Assembly (NCBI GenBank): GCA_021776335.1
Contig: JAJFGB010000005.1
Coordinates: 1 to 64,000, forward strand
Direction of reading: 5' to 3'
Origin: Hyphococcus sp.
GTDB taxonomy: Bacteria; Pseudomonadota; Alphaproteobacteria; Caulobacterales; Parvularculaceae
DNA: 64,000 bases
Position numbers and translations under genes: made by a program
The notes under the pieces: generated by a model
Databases searched by the model: none
The model's input: the letters and a program-made list of their open reading frames with translations, nothing else
Told to the model about the DNA's origin: nothing
Shown: in pieces, positions 1 through 7,542 of the stretch
How positions within the stretch are numbered: the stretch's first letter is position 1
Layout: every line of letters starts with the position of its first letter

Positions 1-113
1 CATCCTTCGAGGCTCGCCCTGCGGGCTCGCACCTCAGGATGAGGTACGGTTTTTTATTGCGCTACCCTCATCCTGAGGTGCGAGCGACTCTGGTCGCGAG
101 CCTCGAAGGATGA
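1..113. repeat. Inverted intergenic repeat, 'catcctgagg' family
   Basis: Two arms face each other. The left runs from catccttcgaggctcgc into cctcaggatgag, and the right from ctcatcctgaggtgcgag into gcctcgaaggatg, so the segment can fold into a long hairpin around the T-rich centre near 50-60. Related hairpin sequence recurs at 12264-12357. It ends just before the methyltransferase stop codon, so it may also act as a 3'-end structure for that gene. Such elements are usually dispersed non-coding repeats in alphaproteobacteria. Confidence 0.8.
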
Positions 114-122
114 AGTCCCGGA

Positions 123-1025
123 TCAGCCCGCAGCGGTGATCTTCCAGCAGGCGGCGTTAAAGCGAACCGCGTCGCCATGGATGTAAGGGTCAAACGCCGC
201 GCGCACGACATTTATAATGTGCGCGCGCTTTTCTTCATCGGCGTCCTGCAACATGAGGCCCAGGGGGCCAAGGCGGGTTAAAAACCGCGTGAGGGCGGCT
301 TCGGGCAGGGTGCATGTCTCGTCGACGGGTTCGATATTGATATGCGCCCATCCGCTTTCTTTCAGGATGCCGCGCAGCTTTTCGGCATCCGCAAAGGCAA
401 ACTGCCCCGGCGCATGGGGGTCGCGGGCCGGCATCGCCGGGATAAAGGGCGCGGCTGCGGTTTCGGCAACGGTCATGAACGGATTTTCCGCCGCACTGCG
501 CCATGCGATCATGCAGAGCGCGCCGTCATCCTTCAGGGCGCGCCGCAAATTTGAAAACGCCGCCGTGTTGTCGCTGAAAAACATGACGCCAAAGCGCGAG
601 ATCATCATGTCATAACCGGCCGGCGTAAATTCATGGGTCTGCGCGTCGGCATTGATGAAACGCGCCGGCGAATTTTCCTCTTCGGCCCGCGCCCGCGCAA
701 GCGCCAGCATCGGTTCTGAAATATCCAGCCCCGTCGCGCGGCCTTGCCCCTTTAACAGCCGCGCCATGGCCAGCGTCGTGGCGCCGGTGCCGCAGCCAAT
801 ATCGAGAATGTCACGGGCCGAACGTTCCGCGACGGCTTTTTCGAGCAGGGTTTCAAACGGCTGAAGCATCGCGTCCATTATCGCCTGCGCATCGACCCAG
901 GCCTTGCCGCCGGCGCCGTTCCACAGCGCTGTCTGATCGATCCCTGTTTCCTGCGAACCTGCCTCTTGCGAACTTGTTTCCTGCGAACCTGCCTCTTGCG
1001 AATTTGTTTCCTGCGACTGCGTCAC
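123..1025 (-). CDS. Class I SAM-dependent methyltransferase
   Basis: Predicted 300-aa soluble methyltransferase of the ubiE/type-11 Rossmann class. The SAM-binding glycine motif DIGCGTGATT is followed by an acidic strand end (GLDIS) and an acidic motif before a phenylalanine-rich strand (SRFGVMFF). The substrate is unknown. The GTG at 1025 is chosen as start because an AGGGAG ribosome site lies 6 nt upstream and because the promoter -10 (1066-1071) would put the transcript start near 1059. A longer in-frame reading to 1064 would begin upstream of that transcript. The first ~25 residues are a low-complexity SQE-rich run encoded by 30-bp tandem repeats. It is transcribed divergently from the MerR gene, which probably controls it. 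Confidence 0.85.
   Translation of the reverse strand: MTQSQETNSQEAGSQETSSQEAGSQETGIDQTALWNGAGGKAWVDAQAIMDAMLQPFETLLEKAVAERSARDILDIGCGTGATTLAMARLLKGQGRATGLDISEPMLALARARAEEENSPARFINADAQTHEFTPAGYDMMISRFGVMFFSDNTAAFSNLRRALKDDGALCMIAWRSAAENPFMTVAETAAAPFIPAMPARDPHAPGQFAFADAEKLRGILKESGWAHINIEPVDETCTLPEAALTRFLTRLGPLGLMLQDADEEKRAHIINVVRAAFDPYIHGDAVRFNAACWKITAAG
947..1017. repeat. 30-bp tandem repeat inside methyltransferase N-terminus
   Basis: About two and a third copies of a 30-bp unit (947-976, 977-1006, partial 1007-1017). They encode alternating SQET/SQEA pentapeptides at the start of the methyltransferase. The period is a multiple of three, so gain or loss of a unit keeps the frame. Confidence 0.85.
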
Positions 1026-1065
1026 ACGCGTCTCCCTGAACTTGAACTGACTGAACCTGATCACC

Positions 1066-1096
1066 AGTTTACAGGTTCAAGCCGACTTGAGGTCAA
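1066..1096 (-). promoter_or_regulatory. MerR-type promoter with 19-bp spacer and operator dyad
   Basis: On the minus strand TTGACC (1091-1096) and TAAACT (1066-1071) are separated by exactly 19 bp. The spacer contains the dyad TCAAG-tcgg-CTTGA (1077-1090). An over-long spacer with a central dyad is the hallmark of promoters that MerR-family activators remodel. The dyad closely resembles the SoxR-type operator. It sits between the methyltransferase and the MerR gene, and would also allow autoregulation of the latter. Confidence 0.75.
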
Positions 1097-1116
1097 GACA
1101 TGAAAGTCATCTGGAC

Positions 1117-1674
1117 ATGAAAGATATCGAAATTTCGCAAGTGGCGCGGCGCGCCAATGTGCCGGCGTCGACCCTGCGCTATTATGAGGAAAGGGGGCTG
1201 ATCGCCGCCAGCGGCAGGCGCGGACAGCGCCGCCTGTTCGATCCTGATATTTTTGACCGGCTCTCCCTTATCGCTCTTGGCCGCGCGGCGGGTTTCTCCC
1301 TCGATGAAATCGCCATGATGTTTGCCGCCGACGGGACGCCGGATATCAAGCGCCAAATGCTGGTGGAAAAGGCCGACGCCCTTGACGATGTCATCAGGAC
1401 CCTGACGCTGATGCGAAAGGGCCTGCGCCACGCCGCCGAATGTTCGGCCCCGAGCCATATGGAATGCCCGACCTTCCGCAGGCTGATGAAAGCGGCGGGC
1501 GCCGGCGTGATCAGCGCCGGAAAACATAAATTGAACGCCTGTACATGTGTCGCCGCTGTTCGCATCGGCGCCCGCCACCCCCCGCCCATGCCCGCGCAGG
1601 CGGGAATCCAGTTACGCTCTTGTCTGGATTCCCGCCTGCGCGGGAATGGGCGGCGAGAGCGTTTATCTTCCTGA
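1117..1674 (+). CDS. MerR-family transcriptional regulator
   Basis: Predicted 185-aa regulator. Residues 1-70 are a winged MerR helix-turn-helix (SQVARRANVPASTLRYYEERG, then RLFDPDIFDRL). A dimerising helix around residues 75-110 and a Cys-containing tail (AECS, MECP) follow. The C-terminal cysteines are not spaced as in the SoxR iron-sulfur cluster. The start is ATG 1117; an upstream in-frame TTG (1087) falls inside the operator and is unlikely. The reading frame runs about 35 residues past the expected end into a palindromic repeat (1582-1653), giving a low-complexity tail probably added by repeat insertion. It most likely controls the divergent methyltransferase through the 19-bp-spacer promoter. 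Confidence 0.85.
   Translation: MKDIEISQVARRANVPASTLRYYEERGLIAASGRRGQRRLFDPDIFDRLSLIALGRAAGFSLDEIAMMFAADGTPDIKRQMLVEKADALDDVIRTLTLMRKGLRHAAECSAPSHMECPTFRRLMKAAGAGVISAGKHKLNACTCVAAVRIGARHPPPMPAQAGIQLRSCLDSRLRGNGRRERLSS
1582..1653. repeat. Palindromic repeat overlapping the merR 3' end
   Basis: Near-perfect inverted repeat. The left arm (1582-1611, containing cccgcgcaggcgggaatcc) pairs with the right arm (1624-1653, containing ggattcccgcctgcgcggg) around a 12-nt loop. This is a widespread proteobacterial intergenic palindrome. Here it lies within the open reading frame and supplies its C-terminal residues. Confidence 0.85.
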
Positions 1675-1836
1675 TCCGGATTTATGGCTCAACGCTGTAG
1701 CGCCGTCACGGCGCCCTGAACCGCGCCCTGTCGCAAAAGCATAAAATAATGGCGGCTTTTGCCGGCGTCATCCCGTGTCGCGAGCCCGCCCCGATTTTAT
1801 GCATATGCGCATCAAAATCGATGCGTCAATCGCCCC

Positions 1837-2181
1837 ATGACGCTCAGACAACAGGCAGGGCTGCGGATCCGCGCGCTTCGAAAGGCGCGCGGTATGACCC
1901 AGGCTGATCTGGCGCTGCGCATCGATATGTCTGTTCAGATGGTCCAGCAAATCGAACGCGGCGCCACGGCGCCGGGCTTTGACACAATCGACGCCCTGTC
2001 GCGCGCCCTTGCGGCGCCGCCGGCGCTGATGTTTCCGGCGACACGCCCGGAAAAAACCCCGTCGGCGAAAGATGAGACCGTCTCGGCGATCACCGCGCGC
2101 GCTGCCGGTCTGACACAGGAAGACGCCGAAACCCTGCTCGCCCTCGCAGCGCATCTCGGCGGGCGCGGGCGCCGGCGGTGA
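1837..2181 (+). CDS. XRE-family helix-turn-helix protein
   Basis: Predicted 114-aa DNA-binding protein. Residues 5-62 form a Cro/C1-type helix-turn-helix (IRALRKARGMTQADLALRI, MVQQIERG, IDALSRAL). A Pro/Ala-rich linker and a short helical tail ending in a basic GGRGRRR run follow. ATG 1837 precedes the conserved domain directly; 26 residues of upstream open frame look non-coding. No close partner gene is adjacent, so the target is unknown. Similar short XRE proteins are common orphan regulators in alphaproteobacteria. Confidence 0.75.
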   Translation: MTLRQQAGLRIRALRKARGMTQADLALRIDMSVQMVQQIERGATAPGFDTIDALSRALAAPPALMFPATRPEKTPSAKDETVSAITARAAGLTQEDAETLLALAAHLGGRGRRR

Positions 2182-2758
2182 CGCGGGAATATCACGATTG
2201 ATACGCCCAGCTTTGCAGGAAGCTTAGATGCAGCGCGGGCGACTTGCCTGATCACTGATGGATCTGATTGCAGCAAGCGTGGTTTAAAGGCGTGAAGGTT
2301 TGATGCAGATCACGGCGCCCTGCGTGTCTGCTTTGTGCATTATATGTCGGAGGCGTGAGGTCGCGAAGCTGGTTGAGAGTTTGGATGCGGTTTTGCGACG
2401 AGTGGTAAAAAAACCGTAAGTGATCAATAAATCATCTTAGTCCGCTTTGGCGCAGGAGCGGGCATGTTGAGATGGGCGGGCCACGTCGCCTAAATCCTCG
2501 GAGCAGACGTAAGGCTGGCCAATGCAAATTACTTCGAGCGAAAAGAGTGGGCCTATCGGTAAGGTTATTTATTGGCGCGCCTTTTGAAGAACCAAAGAGA
2601 TGGACAAAGAGCCTTCGAGCCCTTTTGCAATCCTGACTAACTCTACTCGGACTGGATGCCGTAATTGTTTTTCATTCAACGCAATATTCTATGTTAGCTT
2701 CTAGCATTTTAATTTATATTAAGTCGTAGTGATTCTGCAACATATAAAGGCAATATTC
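2182..2758. other. Intergenic stretch without recognisable gene
   Basis: No convincing coding frame. The left part resembles the surrounding GC-rich genome, but from about 2390 the sequence becomes visibly AT-richer and stays so through most of the next 7 kb. I read this as the left edge of the accessory island. No tRNA, integrase or direct-repeat attachment site was seen. Confidence 0.5.
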
Positions 2759-2983
2759 ATGGAAGCCTATGCAAATAAAGGTGGCGACTCCAGTGTTGCC
2801 GCCTACGAAATTGGCAATGACGGTATCCGAGTGCGGTTTCAGGACGGTGCGGTGTATCTTTACAGCTATGGCAAGCCTGGATCACATCATGTTGAGCAAA
2901 TGAAGACGCTTGCACGAAATGGTGTGGGCCTCAATTCGTACATCAATAGAAATGTCAGAAAAGAATACGCTGCGCGAGAGTGA
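2759..2983 (+). CDS. Small KTSC-like protein
   Basis: Predicted 74-aa protein with a compact alpha/beta pattern: SSVAAYEIGNDGIRVRF, then DGAVYLYSYGKPG, a helix with HHVEQMKTLA, and LNSYINRNVRKEY. Order and spacing resemble KTSC-domain proteins, small folds often found alone or fused to nucleic-acid enzymes, but the diagnostic residues are only partly matched. ATG 2759 has an AAAGG ribosome site 8 nt upstream; a longer frame back to 2729 lacks one. Function unknown. It is isolated at the left end of the AT-rich island and may be cargo. Confidence 0.65.
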   Translation: MEAYANKGGDSSVAAYEIGNDGIRVRFQDGAVYLYSYGKPGSHHVEQMKTLARNGVGLNSYINRNVRKEYAARE

Positions 2984-3235
2984 TACTTGCGCAATAGAAT
3001 ATTCGAATAAATTAGTCGGCAAGAAAATTTCTCGACAGTGATAATAATAGAATGAATAATGATGAGCCGCTCCCAAATTCACCCTCACCGAAGACTAGGT
3101 TTTTCCGGCTTCGTCACGAAGGCGGGATGATTGCAGTAATTTTGTGCGGTTAATTCGCTCACCGAAATTCTTATTCGAGAGTCTCGACCGGTCGAAACCA
3201 TAGCTTGCGGATTTGAGCATCATCGCTCAAACAAT

Positions 3236-4132
3236 CTATCGTCTCCATCGAGCCTGCGATTTTTGATAACGCTGCTTCGCTGTGAGGTCAGCGTCAGCAT
3301 CATACATGTCCTCATCGGGTTGCAAAACCTTGAGCTGGATCATGGCGAATCCGTTGGACTGAAGAAGTATTTGTTCATACATGGCTGAGACTTGGCGACC
3401 ACCATATGTGTCGACCCAGTATTCCGAGTCGGTGGAGTCGGAGTCGCTTGCGTGACCGCGATCCCGATACGAGTGTAGCAGAGAGATTGCGGGGATGGGA
3501 TCACCGGTATTTAGAATGATCCAGGGAAATTGTATGTTCTTGTATGCGCGCACAAATTTACCGTCCCGTGCGATGATGATAGCAATAGTTTCTGGATTGT
3601 ATTCGACGAAAGCACGAGCCGCAGCTTCTTTGCTCACATCAAAATGCTGGTGGATTTCGAGGACAGTTGTGAGGGAAGCGTAGCGCTTAGCGTCAATGAG
3701 CTGTCGCAATTGCGGCGGTGGCATCAAAATCAAAGAGGCAAAACGATTTGCTTCGGCTTCCATTTTCTTGGAGCTGTTCTTACTCTTCACATCCCAACTG
3801 CGCATGCCAGCCCGATCACAGAGAAACTGGCCAGTCTTGGGTGGTTTGTGGAAGGGAATGAGAAAATGACAGAGCTCATGGCCAATAGTAAAGCGCCGTC
3901 GCTGTCGTGAGACGCCAGCTTTCACGAGGATTCCGCCGACGCTCCTCGTTTCATCCGTGACAAGCCCGCCCTCAAAACCCTCCGTGGTCAGCGTTTTGAT
4001 CTCGGCGATGTCGAGTTGCAGTGCGAGGTCTTCTATAGGCACCGGGATTTTCAAATTGGGTTCGGCTTTGAGGATTTTACCGACCAGACCTATCGGTGAA
4101 TAGGTTCCGTCAAGATCGAGCCGGGTGACCAC
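3236..4132 (-). CDS. ImmA/IrrE-family metallopeptidase, CapP-like CBASS regulator
   Basis: Predicted 298-aa zinc peptidase. The HExxH motif (HELCH, residues 85-89) is followed about 38 residues later by EAEANRFASLILMP (from about residue 125), the usual third ligand and specificity segment of ImmA/IrrE peptidases. Residues ~175-298 form a C-terminal sensor-like domain. The GTG start lies 2 nt after the stop of the XRE gene, so the two form one operon, divergent from the CBASS genes. Known CapH/CapP pairs have this arrangement: CapP cleaves the repressor CapH after sensing DNA damage or single-stranded DNA, releasing CBASS expression. That role here is inference from family and position. Confidence 0.85.
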   Translation of the reverse strand: MVTRLDLDGTYSPIGLVGKILKAEPNLKIPVPIEDLALQLDIAEIKTLTTEGFEGGLVTDETRSVGGILVKAGVSRQRRRFTIGHELCHFLIPFHKPPKTGQFLCDRAGMRSWDVKSKNSSKKMEAEANRFASLILMPPPQLRQLIDAKRYASLTTVLEIHQHFDVSKEAAARAFVEYNPETIAIIIARDGKFVRAYKNIQFPWIILNTGDPIPAISLLHSYRDRGHASDSDSTDSEYWVDTYGGRQVSAMYEQILLQSNGFAMIQLKVLQPDEDMYDADADLTAKQRYQKSQARWRR

Positions 4133-4134
4133 GA

Positions 4135-4467
4135 TTAACCCTTGGATGGTGTGGGACGAATCTTCAATCGTTCCATCATCAACTTTATGGTCTCGCGGTC
4201 TTCGGCTCTGAGCTTTTGAAGGTCGCGATAGAGCACTACCGATTCGGCAATTTGATCTTCGCTATCAGGATTTTCGCCTACCAATGACGCAATTGGTGCA
4301 TCCAGTTTAAAGGACAGTTTTTTGAGCACATCGAGAGATGGATTGGTTGCGCGGCCGGTTTCCAGATCCCAAATATGGGCTTTGGAGACACCGACCTCAT
4401 TGGCAAGCTTCTGTAATGAATAACCTTTTTTTATTCGATGCTTTTTCAAATTGACGGCAAATGGCAC
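4135..4467 (-). CDS. XRE-family repressor, CapH-like
   Basis: Predicted 110-aa repressor. An N-terminal Cro/C1 helix-turn-helix (VNLKKHRIKKGYSLQKLANE, then SKAHIWDLETG, residues ~5-65) is followed by a linker and a charged C-terminal helical segment (~75-105) suited to dimerisation. The GTG at 4467 is chosen because GGGAGG lies 6 nt upstream; the frame stays open to 4554, but that part overlaps the promoter. It is co-transcribed with the ImmA-like peptidase and divergent from capV. The paired palindromes at 4519-4530 and 4565-4590 are its likely operators. Cleavage by the peptidase is expected in the linker but cannot be seen. Confidence 0.83.
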   Translation of the reverse strand: MPFAVNLKKHRIKKGYSLQKLANEVGVSKAHIWDLETGRATNPSLDVLKKLSFKLDAPIASLVGENPDSEDQIAESVVLYRDLQKLRAEDRETIKLMMERLKIRPTPSKG

Positions 4468-4518
4468 GGTAATCCTCCCTAAATGCGTGGGTCGCCAGCA
4501 TCCCCATCGCTCTCCCCA

Positions 4519-4590
4519 TACGAATTCGTACCATGTCAGGTTGACAAACGGCAAGTCACCTCAATACAACCACGGTTGTACGAAACCGTA
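4519..4590. promoter_or_regulatory. Divergent CBASS/capH promoter with paired operators
   Basis: TTGACA (4541-4546) and TACAAC (4565-4570), 18 bp apart, form a plus-strand promoter for capV. The same spot read on the other strand gives TTGTCA with a weak -10 over 4518-4524 for capH. TACGaattCGTA (4519-4530) overlaps the capH -10. TACGaaacCGTA (4579-4590) overlaps the expected capV transcript start. A third palindrome, TACAACC-AC-GGTTGTA (4565-4580), covers the capV -10. The two TACG-N4-CGTA sites are 60 bp apart. This layout would let one repressor shut both directions. Sites are read directly; binding is inferred. Confidence 0.65.
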
Positions 4591-4600
4591 TGGGAATGTT

Positions 4601-5593
4601 ATGAGGCGGATTCTTTCGATTGATGGCGGTGGCATCCGCGGGACCTTTCCGGCGTCGTTCTTGGCAACGCTGGAGGACGATCTTGATCAGCCCATCGGCA
4701 ACTATTTCGACCTGATTGCCGGGACCTCGACTGGTGGCATCATCGCGATCGCGCTCGCCATGGGCATCCCGGCCAAGCGCATTCTGCAGCTTTACGAGGA
4801 GCTCGGGCCGAGCATTTTTGACCAGGAGAAAACCGGGGTCGCGGGCTGGCTTACGAGGATGCATCGCTACCTACGCTGGTTAGGCTGGGGGCCGAAGTAT
4901 TCAACCGACCGTTTAGCAGCTGCGCTTAATGATGTGCTGGGGGATAAGAGGATCGGCGATGCGCAAACCCGGTTGGTGATTCCGGCTTGGCATGGCCATT
5001 CCAAGAAAGTCTACATTTACAAGACTGCGCACCACGAGCGTCTGACGACAGATTACAAGGACCCGGCGATTGACGCTGCGCTCGCGACCGCCGCTGCGCC
5101 AACCTATTTCCGAGAGCATATCACGTCGAATGATGTCGGACTTGTTGACGGCGGTCTTTGGGCAAACAATCCGGCGGCCATCGCTGTCGCCGAAGCAATT
5201 GGCGTCCTCGGTTGGCCTGCGGATAAGTTGAACGTGTTGAGCGTGAGTTGTCTCGAAGATATTTTCGAGATGAAGGAAGCTTATAGTGCGCGGAGTATGG
5301 TCAGAAAGACGGCCGATTTCTTCATGGCGGGCCAGTCACATGGTTCTATGGGGCTTGCACATATTCTCACTGGTGATCCACACAGGCGCAAAGCGATCTG
5401 GCGGATCTGTCAACCCGTTCCCGACGGGTTTTTCAGTCTCGACAATACCGCGCGTATTGGCCGACTGAAAGACCGCGGGTTCACCGAGGCGCGGGAGCAG
5501 AAGCCGATCCTCAAGCCTCATTTTTTTAACGAGCCGGCGGAGGCTTTTGTCCCCGTCCATAAACTGGAAAGCCAAGTGAATGACCGCGAATGA
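4601..5593 (+). CDS. capV: Patatin-like phospholipase, CBASS effector CapV
   Basis: Predicted 330-aa patatin-fold lipase. The oxyanion motif GGGIRG (residues ~9-14), nucleophile elbow GTSTG (Ser43) and DGG (Asp183, followed by LWANNPA) complete the Ser-Asp dyad. In CBASS this enzyme is switched on by the cyclic nucleotide from the adjacent synthase and degrades membrane phospholipids, killing the infected cell before phage release. ATG 4601 sits directly before the conserved MRRILSIDGGG start; the upstream open frame overlaps the divergent promoter. The stop overlaps the CD-NTase start by 14 nt, so the pair is translationally coupled. Effector first and synthase second is a frequent order. 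Confidence 0.93.
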   Translation: MRRILSIDGGGIRGTFPASFLATLEDDLDQPIGNYFDLIAGTSTGGIIAIALAMGIPAKRILQLYEELGPSIFDQEKTGVAGWLTRMHRYLRWLGWGPKYSTDRLAAALNDVLGDKRIGDAQTRLVIPAWHGHSKKVYIYKTAHHERLTTDYKDPAIDAALATAAAPTYFREHITSNDVGLVDGGLWANNPAAIAVAEAIGVLGWPADKLNVLSVSCLEDIFEMKEAYSARSMVRKTADFFMAGQSHGSMGLAHILTGDPHRRKAIWRICQPVPDGFFSLDNTARIGRLKDRGFTEAREQKPILKPHFFNEPAEAFVPVHKLESQVNDRE

Positions 5594-6818
5594 CGCCCCC
5601 ACCCATGAGAGTGTGCTGCAAGCGCTCCACGCCGGTATCGATATGCCTGAAGAAATCTTTGAAGAGATCGTCGCGAAGTACGAGTCATTGAGTGCTTGGC
5701 TTGATCGAGATGCGTCCAACATCAAGCGATACCAACCCTTTATCGCGCCACAAGGATCGGTCCTTCTCGGTACTGCGAACCAGCCCATCAAAGCTAACGA
5801 AGAATATGATGTTGATCTCGTCTGTCGACTGAACGCTGCCAAGAATGAGCTGACACAGCGGGAGCTGAAGGCATCGGTGGGGCGAGAAATACTCTCCTAT
5901 GCGGCGTCACACGATATGGCGTACACGCCGGAGGACAAACGCCGTTGCTGGACACTGAAATACGCCGACGACCGGCGGTTCCATATGGATGTCCTGCCCT
6001 GCATTCCAGACGCGGACTGCTATAGGAAGCGACTTGTCGAAAGCGGCCACCAGTCCATCGCCGCCAACATCTCGGTAACCGGTCAGGCAATCGCAATCAC
6101 CGACAAAACGGACCCCAATTATGATCGGCTTACAGAAGAATGGCCAACTAGCAATCCGCTCGGATACGCGGAGTGGTTTCTGGAGCAGATGGCCGAGCGC
6201 TTGCTTGTCGAGAAGCGGAATTTGATGCGGCATACCACGATCTATGACAAAGTAGAGGATATTCCAAATCATAAAGTTAAAACGACGCTGCAAAAGGCGA
6301 TTCAACTCCTGAAGCGCCACCGAGATACTATGTTTGCGGAAAATCCTGAGCATAAACCGATTTCGATCATCATCAATACGTTGTCGGCGCTGGCGTATGA
6401 TGATGAAGACTCGTTGGTCGGCGCATTAACAGCGATTCTGAAAACCATGGATAAGTTCATTGAAAATCGCGCCGGTGTTGCATGGGTGGCCAATCCAGTA
6501 AATCCTGAGGAAAATTTTGCCGATAAGTGGGCGGAAGAGCGGGAAAAGGAGGCGCAATTTTACCGCTGGCTGACGTCGGTAAGGCGCGATTTCGGGAGTT
6601 ACTTGAACGGGTCATTCCCAGAAAATGTGCCCGCAGCGTTGCGCGATAGGCTCGGCAAGACTCTTGTTGAGAAAGTTGTCGACGAAATTCAACTTACCGA
6701 AATTTCTGCGCCCGCCGTCATTACTTCGGCTGCTGCACTGTCCCGCGCGGAAACCATGGTAGAACAGGTGCGCGAAAGCGGCACAGAGACAACGCCATGG
6801 TGCGCAAAAAGAGATTGA
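5580..6818 (+). CDS. CD-NTase cyclic oligonucleotide synthase of CBASS
   Basis: Predicted 412-aa nucleotidyltransferase. The polymerase-beta-like core shows G-S-x3-GT (GSVLLGT, residues 59-65), the metal pair DVD in EEYDVDLV (Asp77, Asp79) and a third acidic residue in FHMDVLP (Asp137). A helical C-terminal half completes the usual ~400-aa length. On sensing infection such enzymes make cyclic di- or trinucleotides that activate the effector; the product cannot be read from sequence, so I do not assign a clade. It overlaps capV upstream (14 nt) and the E2-like gene downstream (22 nt), so the three genes form one coupled operon. The C-terminus lacks a clear conserved conjugation tail but ends in a short flexible segment. 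Confidence 0.92.
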   Translation: MTANDAPTHESVLQALHAGIDMPEEIFEEIVAKYESLSAWLDRDASNIKRYQPFIAPQGSVLLGTANQPIKANEEYDVDLVCRLNAAKNELTQRELKASVGREILSYAASHDMAYTPEDKRRCWTLKYADDRRFHMDVLPCIPDADCYRKRLVESGHQSIAANISVTGQAIAITDKTDPNYDRLTEEWPTSNPLGYAEWFLEQMAERLLVEKRNLMRHTTIYDKVEDIPNHKVKTTLQKAIQLLKRHRDTMFAENPEHKPISIIINTLSALAYDDEDSLVGALTAILKTMDKFIENRAGVAWVANPVNPEENFADKWAEEREKEAQFYRWLTSVRRDFGSYLNGSFPENVPAALRDRLGKTLVEKVVDEIQLTEISAPAVITSAAALSRAETMVEQVRESGTETTPWCAKRD

Positions 6819-7513
6819 CAAAAGTCAATACACTGACAATAGCGGAGGTGGAGCGGGCTCTCTCGTTTACGCAGCCCGGCCTGGCTATCACCGAGGCGAG
6901 AGACGTGATCCTCGCCGAAGGCGTGTATATTGTGACTGACGGCCCCAATGGTATCGGTCCAATTGCCCGTTATGAAATCGGAATCATTTTTCCGAAGATC
7001 TATCCATCAGAAGAACCGAGTGTCTACGAAACCGCCGGCACGGTTGAGCGTGTTGCGGATCGACATATGTATCCGAGTGGTCGGTGCTGCACCTGCATCT
7101 GGGAAGAATGGCTCGCTAAGTCCATTGATACGTCAGTGGAGGCTTTTTGCGACGGGCCGTTACACAACTTCTTTTTGAGCCAATTTATGTTCGATAAAAC
7201 TAGGAAGTGGCCGTTTGGCGACCGATCTCATGGTGTTGATGGCGTTATCGAAGCTATCGGCGACTTACTAGGGGTGGGACCAGATGAAGACGCGGCGCGC
7301 CGATACATCGAGATTGTAGCCGCACGAGAGATAAAAGGCCATTGGGCCTGCCCATGTGGGTCAGGAAAACGGTTGCGTAACTGCCATAACGATTATGTAA
7401 GAGAGTTACGTGGTCGAGTTAAACACGAGCGCGCACAGAAACTTCTTGAGCGGCTGATTGAAACGAAACTTCAGGAGCGCGCTACTCCCATGGAATCATC
7501 TCAGCAGCCCTAA
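6797..7513 (+). CDS. E2-like ubiquitin-conjugating protein with C-terminal SEC-C motif
   Basis: Predicted 238-aa protein. Residues ~10-150 match the prokaryotic E2 pattern of CBASS: beta strands (YEIGIIFPKIYPSEEP), then HMYPSGRCCTCIWEEWL, where Cys97 or Cys98 is the likely catalytic residue. Residues 183-197 are a SEC-C zinc motif (CPCGSGKRLRNCH), and a basic helical tail follows. There is no E1 or JAB gene, so with CapV and the CD-NTase this fits a type II 'short' CBASS, in which an E2-like protein alone is thought to form a thioester or isopeptide with the CD-NTase and tune its activity. ATG 6797 overlaps the CD-NTase end by 22 nt. The SEC-C part may bind nucleic acid or protein; its role is unknown. 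Confidence 0.85.
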   Translation: MVRKKRLTKVNTLTIAEVERALSFTQPGLAITEARDVILAEGVYIVTDGPNGIGPIARYEIGIIFPKIYPSEEPSVYETAGTVERVADRHMYPSGRCCTCIWEEWLAKSIDTSVEAFCDGPLHNFFLSQFMFDKTRKWPFGDRSHGVDGVIEAIGDLLGVGPDEDAARRYIEIVAAREIKGHWACPCGSGKRLRNCHNDYVRELRGRVKHERAQKLLERLIETKLQERATPMESSQQP

Positions 7514-7530
7514 TTAAATGCAGCAGATCA

Positions 7531-7540
7531 CCCCCCCCCC
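7531..7540. repeat. C10 homopolymer
   Basis: Ten consecutive C residues sit between the E2-like stop codon (7513) and the stop of the gene-end remnant. It is non-coding in both directions. The tract is slippage-prone and its length may be unreliable in an assembly. Confidence 0.9.
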
Positions 7541-7542
7541 AA

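Noticed and set aside
1-113. Considered as a CRISPR-like or attachment site
   Set aside because: It is a single inverted hairpin without regularly spaced repeats, and a related element recurs elsewhere in the window.
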